Part shown: piece by piece, positions 6,295 through 11,161 of the stretch | Numbering within the stretch: the first letter of the stretch is position 1 | How the letters are laid out: every line of letters starts with the position of its first letter | NCBI GenBank assembly: GCA_022766795.1 | Contig: JALEPE010000061.1 | Span: 1 to 11,161, forward strand | Direction of reading: 5' to 3' | Length of the DNA: 11,161 bases | From: Helicobacter sp. | GTDB taxonomy: Bacteria > Campylobacterota > Campylobacteria > Campylobacterales > Helicobacteraceae | Notes under the pieces: model-generated | What the model was told of the DNA's origin: nothing | The model's database searches: none | Seen by the model: only the letters and a program-made list of their open reading frames with translations | Made by a program: the position numbers and the translations under genes

Positions 6295-8447
6295 TTGAAT
6301 TTTTAAATTTGTTAAAAGGAGGGATTCCGCTAGATTTTAAATTAGCAAGTTCTTTTAAAAAAATATTAGAATCTCTACTTTCTCAAAATGTCTTAGAAGT
6401 GCGTAAAAATCGCTATATACTAAAAAAATCTTTTTGCATTGGTAAAGTAGAATTAGCGCGTGAAGGGTATGGATTTGTGATTCCGCTTCCACGCGGTAAG
6501 ATGCAAGATTGGCTTGTGGAAAAAAATCTTTTAAAAGGTGCGCAAAAGGGTGATATTGTTTTAGCAAAAGCAATTAAAAGGCAAAATGCCACGCGCACCT
6601 TTGCAAAAGTATTACAAATTTTAGAATCTAAAGAAATAAGCATATTATGTTATTTAGAAAAATATAAATTAGATTGTATGGCAATTTCGATTCCCAATGA
6701 GATTCCTTATAAAATTAAGGCTTCCCAAAAATCTTTAAAAACACTTCCTGCGAATACGATTTTAAAATTAAATCCTAGAAATGGTGAAATTTTAGAGGTT
6801 CTAGGTGCAATAGATGATCCTAGCATTGATGAGCGCATTGTGCTTTCTTTACAGAATCGCACGGAGGATTTTTCTATACAAGCGCAGTTAGAAGCGGATA
6901 ATTTTCAAAATGTGCGTTTAAGAGATTTTAAGGAACGCGTAGATTGCACGCATTTACCTTTTTGTGCGATTGATCCAGTGGGTGCGAAAGATCACGATGA
7001 CGCAATTTGCTTTGATAGTGAAAATTCTACGCTTTTTGTTGCTATTGCAGATGTGAGTTATTATGTTCCAAATGAATCCGCATTAGATTTAGAAGCACGG
7101 AATCGTGGGTTTAGCATTTACTTCCCACACAAAAGTATCCCAATGTTGCCCCGTGTTTTAAGTGAGAATCTTTGCTCACTAAGCGAAGGAAATCTACGTC
7201 TTGCAATGGTTTGGAAAATTCGCTTGCATAAACGCACAAATGCAGTTTTGCATAGTGAGCTATTTGAAGCGGTGATAAAGGTGCGTCAAAAATTAAGCTA
7301 TGCAATGGTGGATACATTGTTAGAAAGTGGGCAAAATAAAGCAATCAAACCAGTTGTAAAAAAAATGTTATTTGCTTTAAACACTTTAGCCCAGAAACTT
7401 AGACAAAAGCGTTTAAAGTTAGGATTTGATTTTGCAGGTGATGAGAGTGTAATGGAGTTAGATAACAACTTAGAATTAAAAGATTTAAAAATAGAATCCC
7501 AAACTTTAAGCCACCAAATGGTTGAGGAATGTATGCTTCTAGCAAATATTCAAAGCGCAAAACTTCAAAGTGCCAAGACAACACAAAATGATATGCAATT
7601 AAAACTAGGAATTTACCGCACACACGGGGAACCTCGTGCGGAGAGTATTCAAGATTTATTTACAGAGCTTAGATTATTGGGTGTATGGAATCTTAAAACA
7701 ATACCTAAAGATTCTAAAGCCCTGCATCGCGCTATTGCTATGATTCAAACTGCGCTAAAAGGCACACATCTAGCACAAGAGGTGGATAAACTCATCATTC
7801 GGGCAATGCAGCAAGCCACGTATTCTAGCCATAATATCGGGCATTTTGGTTTAGGATTCCAAGAATACAGCCATTTCACTTCCCCTATTCGCCGTTATAG
7901 TGATTTAATTTTACACCGCATTTTAAAGGCAAAAATTAAACTTAATACAACGCAAGATTCTTTAGAATCGCTGCCACAGATTTGTGAGATTCTAAGTCAA
8001 AAAGAACGAGAAGTGGCTAAAATTGAAATGGATTTTAAAGATAGAAAATTCGCACGATTCCTATTTAAAAGAATCGGACAAGCTTATATGGGAGTGATTA
8101 TTAATGAAAAGTCTCCGCAGTTAGTTATGCTGACAACTCCCCCTTTACAAGGTGCGCGCGTAGTTTGTCTGAAAGGTGTGGGTGTGAAATACCAAAAAGT
8201 GCGTATCCAAATTATTGATGTTAATCTTGCCACAGCGAAAGTTTATGGCAGAATCGTGGAAAGTTTCAATGAACGATTTGGCGTGCAAAGTGAAGCAATT
8301 TCTAAATATATTTTTGCAAGCACGCATTTAAGGGTTAAAAGACAAAGGGAAAGTGCAAGACTAGAAGCGAGAAAAATGGCAAAAAGCATTGCTAAAACCA
8401 AAAAGAAAAAGTCTTATATCCCACGGCATAAGCGCAAAGGTAGATAA
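6291..8447 (+). CDS. rnr: Ribonuclease R (RNase II/RNB family 3'-5' exoribonuclease)
   Basis: This is a processive 3'-5' exoribonuclease that can degrade structured RNA. The protein has 718 residues. After a short helical N-terminus comes a cold-shock-like domain (about 50-95, GKVELAREGYGFVIPL), a second OB region to about 175, and the catalytic RNB domain (about 205-535). The metal-binding motif AIDPVGAKDHDDAI supplies Asp228, Asp234, Asp236 and Asp237, with the same spacing as RNase II. HFTSPIRRYSD (528-538) supplies the RNA-contacting arginines. The C-terminal S1-like region (about 595-670) is weakly conserved. The tail after about 680 is rich in Lys and Arg (KKKK, PRHKRKGR), as in RNase R. 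The ATG overlaps the thyX stop, with no strong ribosome site of its own. Confidence 0.95.
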   Translation: MIEFLNLLKGGIPLDFKLASSFKKILESLLSQNVLEVRKNRYILKKSFCIGKVELAREGYGFVIPLPRGKMQDWLVEKNLLKGAQKGDIVLAKAIKRQNATRTFAKVLQILESKEISILCYLEKYKLDCMAISIPNEIPYKIKASQKSLKTLPANTILKLNPRNGEILEVLGAIDDPSIDERIVLSLQNRTEDFSIQAQLEADNFQNVRLRDFKERVDCTHLPFCAIDPVGAKDHDDAICFDSENSTLFVAIADVSYYVPNESALDLEARNRGFSIYFPHKSIPMLPRVLSENLCSLSEGNLRLAMVWKIRLHKRTNAVLHSELFEAVIKVRQKLSYAMVDTLLESGQNKAIKPVVKKMLFALNTLAQKLRQKRLKLGFDFAGDESVMELDNNLELKDLKIESQTLSHQMVEECMLLANIQSAKLQSAKTTQNDMQLKLGIYRTHGEPRAESIQDLFTELRLLGVWNLKTIPKDSKALHRAIAMIQTALKGTHLAQEVDKLIIRAMQQATYSSHNIGHFGLGFQEYSHFTSPIRRYSDLILHRILKAKIKLNTTQDSLESLPQICEILSQKEREVAKIEMDFKDRKFARFLFKRIGQAYMGVIINEKSPQLVMLTTPPLQGARVVCLKGVGVKYQKVRIQIIDVNLATAKVYGRIVESFNERFGVQSEAISKYIFASTHLRVKRQRESARLEARKMAKSIAKTKKKKSYIPRHKRKGR

Positions 8448-9460
8448 TGTATAAAAAAGAATTAGATACAAAACTAGCTAACAAAACTTCCATTCGTGCG
8501 ATTCTACTCTATGGTGCCGATATGTTTTTAATCGGGCATTATGGGGAGAAAATTGCGAATATTGCGCTTTTACAAGGTAATGAAAAATATAATTTTTATT
8601 TTAGTGAATTTGATTTTGAAGCCGTATTAAGTTGTTTTACGCAGGGTTCGCTTTTTAGCGGGGCAGCGTTAGTGTGGATAAAAATTGATAAGAAGATTCC
8701 AAAAAAGCAGCTTGATACATTGATTCAATCTGTAATTAAAAGTGATGGCGGAATCTTAATCATAGAATTTTACCAAGCAGAAAATAAGACAAGTGCTGAA
8801 TATATGGCAGATGCGAGAAGTATGGTAGGGAGCTTTGGGGCGAAGCTCGCAAAAGATGGCGTGTTTGAAACGCGCTTTTTTGCACCCAATTTAGGTGAAG
8901 CAATGCAGATTCTAAGGGAATATGCAAATATATTAAATATTAAGATTCCAGATTTTTTATTGCATAGAATTTTTGAACAACAGAATCTTGATTTGGGGTT
9001 AAGTATTGCAGAATTGCGTAAATTTAGTATTTTTACGCAGGAAATTACCGCACAAATTGTGGATAATGTGGGCTATGGTTTAGGCAGTGTGGAACTTGAT
9101 ACAATTTTAGAATTGTTGCTTTCAAAAAAGCCTTATTTTGAGAAATTCCAGCAGTTTATGGAACAAGGCTTTGAAGAAAGTCAGATTGTAAGGGCGGTGC
9201 AAAAATATTTTTTTGTGCTATTTTTGCTAACAAGCCATATTAAACTTTATGGCGAAGCAAATTTAACAGACGCGCTAGGATACAACCCGCCAAAGGCGGT
9301 TTTAGACCAAAAAAAGTATTTCGCGCTTAGCATTAAAGAATCGCAGTATGAAGCGATATTTGAGGTTTTGAACACTTGGCATAAGGCATTGTTAAAAGGT
9401 GAAAATCGTGGTAATAGATTTTTAAGCACTTTAATAAAAATTCAAGCAATTTTAAGATAG
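8447..9460 (+). CDS. holA: DNA polymerase III delta subunit (clamp loader)
   Basis: HolA is the delta subunit of the clamp loader. It opens the DnaN ring so it can be placed on DNA. The protein has 337 residues, the normal size. It starts near LLYGADMFLIGHYGEKI, which matches the family's pattern of a short beta strand followed by G-x-(D/E)-x-(F/Y)-L-I. An EFDFEAVLSCFTQGSLFSGAALVWIKID segment follows, where deltas usually have a 'sLFs-x-r-lv' motif. The C-terminal helical domain contains ELDTILELLLSKKPYFEKFQQF. Sequence conservation in this family is low, so the call leans on these patterns and on gene order: rnr-holA-rpsF-ssb-rpsR is the order I recall from H. pylori. The start overlaps the rnr stop by one base (TAATG), with AAGGTAG just upstream. 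Confidence 0.88.
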   Translation: MYKKELDTKLANKTSIRAILLYGADMFLIGHYGEKIANIALLQGNEKYNFYFSEFDFEAVLSCFTQGSLFSGAALVWIKIDKKIPKKQLDTLIQSVIKSDGGILIIEFYQAENKTSAEYMADARSMVGSFGAKLAKDGVFETRFFAPNLGEAMQILREYANILNIKIPDFLLHRIFEQQNLDLGLSIAELRKFSIFTQEITAQIVDNVGYGLGSVELDTILELLLSKKPYFEKFQQFMEQGFEESQIVRAVQKYFFVLFLLTSHIKLYGEANLTDALGYNPPKAVLDQKKYFALSIKESQYEAIFEVLNTWHKALLKGENRGNRFLSTLIKIQAILR

Positions 9461-9551
9461 AATCTCGCCCTTTACATTTGTAAAAATTGTAAAAAACCTA
9501 TCAATCCTTGCTCTTTTGCATACAAAAGGGCAAAATCCATAAGGAGAATAT
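9461..9551 (+). promoter_or_regulatory. Leader of the rpsF-ssb-rpsR operon with a 9-bp hairpin
   Basis: This 91-bp gap is the only sizeable break in the rightward gene run, so a promoter is likely. A TAGAAT at 9458-9463, overlapping the holA stop, is a possible -10 box. The leader contains a small palindrome, TTTACA-TT-TGTAAA (9470-9483). A better hairpin has arms at 9509-9517 and 9524-9532, pairing over 9 bp with one G-U and leaving a 6-nt loop. AAGGAG (9541-9546) is the ribosome site before rpsF. Many bacteria regulate rpsF operons through an S6:S18-binding leader RNA with a CCG bulge. I see no CCG here, so I do not call that motif. Confidence 0.45.
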
Positions 9552-9953
9552 ATGCGTTTTTATGAAACGATGTTTGTGGTTAAGCCCACTTTGACACAAG
9601 AAGAAATCACACAGCAAATTGATTTTTATAAGGCTGCGATTCTTAATAATGGCGGAGAAATCAACGCGACTTTAGATATGGGTATGCGGAATCTCGCTTA
9701 TGAAATTAAGAAAAACAAGCGTGGATATTATTTTGTAATCTATTTCAAAGCCGAGCCAAAGCTGGTTTTAGAGCTTGAACGTTTGTATCGCATTAATGAG
9801 GAAGTTTTACGCTTTATCGTGATTAAATACGAAAGCAAAAAAGAGCAAAAAGCGTGGGAAACATTGGTTGATCGTGCAATTAATAATAAAAAAGCTACTC
9901 CTCTAAAAGAGACAGAAAATAAAGGTGCGGAGCAAGAAGCACAAGCGCAATAG
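9552..9953 (+). CDS. rpsF: 30S ribosomal protein S6
   Basis: S6 pairs with S18 on the platform of the small ribosomal subunit. The 133-residue protein begins MRFYETMFVVKPTLTQEEI, the family's typical first beta strand. It continues with GMRNLAYEIKKNKRGYYFVIYF, matching the conserved RRLAY-x-I-x-K-x-x-GyY segment, and ends its core with LRFIVIKYE. The last 30 residues form a charged, low-complexity tail (KETENKGAEQEAQAQ), common in S6 and probably disordered. A strong AAGGAG lies 5 nt before the ATG. It is the first gene of a compact operon with ssb (22-bp gap) and rpsR. Confidence 0.97.
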   Translation: MRFYETMFVVKPTLTQEEITQQIDFYKAAILNNGGEINATLDMGMRNLAYEIKKNKRGYYFVIYFKAEPKLVLELERLYRINEEVLRFIVIKYESKKEQKAWETLVDRAINNKKATPLKETENKGAEQEAQAQ

Positions 9954-9975
9954 GCACTAAATTAGGAAGGCACAA

Positions 9976-10542
9976 ATGTTTAATAAGGTCATTTTAGTAG
10001 GAAATTTAACGCGTGATGTTGAGTTGCGTTATTTGCCAAATGGAAGCGCATTAGCAAAAATCGGACTTGCTACAAATCGTCGCTACAAGAAACAAGACGG
10101 AAGCAGTGGTGAGGAAGTGTGTTTTGTAGATGTGAATTTATTTGGACGCACCGCTGAAGTGGCGAATCAATATTTAAGACGCGGTTCGCAAGTGTTGATA
10201 GAAGGACGTTTGGTGCTAGAAAGTTGGACGGATAATACTGGACAAAAAAGGAGCAAACACAGCATTACGGCAGAAAGTATGCAAATGTTAGGCTCAAGAA
10301 ATGACGGAAATTATGGTGGAAGCCAAGGCGGAAATTATGGCGGTTATAACCCCAATAGCGATGATGGTTATGGGGATTATAATGCAGGTGCGCAAAATAC
10401 GAATTTTAGTGGAAATTATCAGTCAAGAGAGAATCCGCAAAGTAATAGTTACCAGCAGCCACAATCTAAAATGCAGCCAAAATCACCAAAAGAAGATGAG
10501 ATTCCAGTCATTGATATTAACGATGAAGACATACCATTTTAA
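9976..10542 (+). CDS. ssb: Single-stranded DNA-binding protein Ssb
   Basis: Ssb coats single-stranded DNA during replication, repair and recombination and recruits partner proteins. The 188-residue protein has an N-terminal OB fold (about 1-107) starting MFNKVILVGNLTRDVELRYLPNG, with KIGLATNRR and VDVNLFGRTAEVANQYL as in the family. A linker of about 60 residues follows, rich in Gly, Asn, Tyr and Gln, with repeated NYGG units (about 112-122). The C-terminus DEDIPF is the acidic tip that binds partner proteins. A GGAAGG ribosome site precedes the ATG. The gene lies between rpsF and rpsR, a widely conserved arrangement that couples Ssb output to ribosomal protein synthesis. Confidence 0.98.
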   Translation: MFNKVILVGNLTRDVELRYLPNGSALAKIGLATNRRYKKQDGSSGEEVCFVDVNLFGRTAEVANQYLRRGSQVLIEGRLVLESWTDNTGQKRSKHSITAESMQMLGSRNDGNYGGSQGGNYGGYNPNSDDGYGDYNAGAQNTNFSGNYQSRENPQSNSYQQPQSKMQPKSPKEDEIPVIDINDEDIPF

Positions 10543-10551
10543 AGGAACATT

Positions 10552-10809
10552 ATGGCAGAGAAAAAAAGATACTCTAAACGATATTGCCGTTACACAGAGG
10601 CAAAAATTGAATTTATTGATTACAAAGATGTAGATATGCTTAAGCATTCTCTTTCAGAGCGTTATAAAATTATGCCACGCCGTTTGACAGGAAATTCTAA
10701 AAAATGGCAAGAACGTGTTGAGGTTGCAATTAAGCGTGCAAGACATATGGCATTAATCCCCTACATTGTAGATAGAAAAAAGGTTGTTGAAAATCCTTTT
10801 AAAATCTAA
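10552..10809 (+). CDS. rpsR: 30S ribosomal protein S18
   Basis: S18 binds next to S6 on the small subunit platform. The protein has 85 residues. It begins MAEKKRYSKRYCRYTEAKIEFIDYKDVDML and contains the conserved RRLTGNSKKWQERVEVAIKRARHMALIPY block, equivalent to the family's R-x-TG-x-x-x-K-x-Q-r-x-l-x-x-AIKRAR-x-x-aLLP. Only one Cys is present (Cys12), so it looks like a form without a zinc site. The ATG follows AAAGGAAC, 9 bp after the ssb stop. It is the last gene of the operon, and a stem-loop lies just downstream. Confidence 0.97.
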   Translation: MAEKKRYSKRYCRYTEAKIEFIDYKDVDMLKHSLSERYKIMPRRLTGNSKKWQERVEVAIKRARHMALIPYIVDRKKVVENPFKI

Positions 10810-10813
10810 TTAG

Positions 10814-10864
10814 AATCTAAATTCAATCCCTGCGCCCTTTTTGTGCGGCGCATTTATTTAGATT
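10814..10864 (+). terminator. Nested stem-loop after rpsR, possible transcription terminator
   Basis: An inner GC-rich stem pairs TGCGCC (10831-10836) with GGCGCA (10847-10852) around a 10-nt loop and is followed by TTTATTTA. An outer AT-rich stem of nine perfect pairs joins AATCTAAAT (10814-10822) to ATTTAGATT (10856-10864). The U-tract after the inner stem is short and interrupted, so this may be a weak terminator or a structured boundary between the ribosomal operon and the next gene. Confidence 0.45.
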
Positions 10865-10879
10865 TAAGTTAGATTTAAG
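10858..10879 (+). repeat. Tandem 11-bp direct repeat TTAGATTTAAG (two copies)
   Basis: Two identical copies, at 10858-10868 and 10869-10879, sit end to end just before the last gene. The second copy supplies most of that gene's ribosome site (AAGGA at 10877-10881). The first copy also forms the right arm of the outer stem described above. Confidence 0.8.
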
Positions 10880-10887
10880 GAATCGCA

Positions 10888-11161
10888 ATGCAAAATCAAT
10901 CCATTATTTTATTAGGCGGCAGTAATTCTGTGCGACAAAATGGATTACAATTAGGCTTAAAAGAAGCCATAGAAGCACACAACACAAAACTCAATCAAAA
11001 TTTTGCTAACAAATTTACTAAAAATTCTATCACTAGAGATTCCACTACTTCTGCGGGGGGGGGGCTTTTTTAGAATTTTATAATCTAGCTTTAGGTGCAA
11101 CAACGAGCATTCAAAATCTTTACGAACTTAAGCGAGAGCGGAATCGCGAAATTTTAAAAAA
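10888..11161 (+). CDS. SGNH-hydrolase-like protein, phase-variable, frame broken at a G10 tract (OFF); 3' end outside window
   Basis: The first frame runs from the ATG at 10888 (AAGGA 6 nt upstream) and stops at TAG 11071-11073, giving only 61 residues. After the G tract a second frame is open from 11073 to the window end, reading EFYNLALGATTSIQNLYELK. One more G would join the two as GGGAFLEFYNLALG and extend the product to at least 91 residues. The start, SIILLGGSNSVRQNGLQ, has a GGSNS turn right after a hydrophobic strand, like block I (GDS) of SGNH/GDSL hydrolases. NLALGATTS resembles their block II. The catalytic Ser would be Ser12 or Ser14. Such proteins act on acyl or acetyl esters, often on surface glycans, but the substrate here is unknown. 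A basecalling error in the tract is the main alternative. Confidence 0.7.
11055..11064 (+). repeat. Homopolymeric G tract (10 G), contingency repeat
   Basis: Ten consecutive G residues stand in otherwise AT-rich DNA, inside the coding region. Tracts of this length slip during replication, and in Campylobacter and Helicobacter they switch genes on and off. With 10 G the frame ends at TAG seven bases after the tract. With 8, 11 or 14 G the frame continues into clear downstream coding sequence. It is the only G run of this length in the window. Confidence 0.93.

Noticed and set aside
6355..6430. Runs of seven A in rnr as possible contingency tracts
   Set aside because: The frame is intact and short A runs are common throughout this AT-rich sequence, so they carry no special signal.
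9461..9551. Canonical S6:S18 leader RNA motif
   Set aside because: No CCG trinucleotide is present in the leader, so the defining feature is missing.
10888..11073. A complete 61-residue small protein
   Set aside because: Clear protein-coding sequence continues in the +1 frame right after the G tract, so this is the front part of a longer gene.
1..11161. Other open frames on opposite strands inside gyrB, dnaA, rnr and holA
   Set aside because: They overlap strongly identified genes, show no family resemblance and lack convincing ribosome sites; they look like chance frames in AT-rich DNA.

Overview
The window looks like the replication-origin region of an epsilonproteobacterial (Campylobacterota) chromosome, most likely a Helicobacter species. 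The DNA is AT-rich. The ThyX, RuvC, RNase R, GyrB and DnaA proteins read like their Helicobacter/Campylobacter relatives. The run rnr-holA-rpsF-ssb-rpsR is the order I recall from Helicobacter pylori. A poly-G contingency tract at the right end is also typical of these genera. I cannot name the species.

Layout. Two gene blocks diverge from an intergenic region at about 5023-5171. To the left, on the minus strand, lie dnaA, dnaN, gyrB and the first 45 codons of plsY, which runs off the window. To the right, on the plus strand, lie ruvC, thyX, rnr and holA, tightly packed with overlaps of 1-4 bp. They are followed by rpsF, ssb and rpsR, then a stem-loop, then the 5' part of a gene with a G10 tract. 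The divergent intergenic region carries four perfect copies of an 11-bp unit containing TTATTCACA, the DnaA-box form with the TTCAC core. A second cluster of TTCAC cores next to AT-rich DNA lies between dnaA and dnaN. Together they suggest a bipartite oriC flanking dnaA, the arrangement described for H. pylori. Every gene points away from the origin, so replication and transcription are co-directional.

How the genes work together. Nearly the whole window serves DNA replication and repair. DnaA is the initiator, DnaN the sliding clamp, HolA the delta subunit of the clamp loader, Ssb the single-strand binding protein, GyrB the gyrase ATPase, RuvC the Holliday-junction resolvase, and ThyX supplies dTMP. 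Ribosomal proteins S6 and S18 flank ssb, and RNase R handles structured RNA. PlsY begins phospholipid synthesis.

The least ordinary part is the last gene. It is an SGNH-hydrolase-like protein whose reading frame is broken at a run of ten G residues. Adding one G, or removing two, rejoins a clear downstream coding frame. It is therefore probably a phase-variable gene captured in its OFF state. I saw no tRNA, rRNA, CRISPR array, insertion sequence or prophage. No gene-free stretch exceeds 300 bases.
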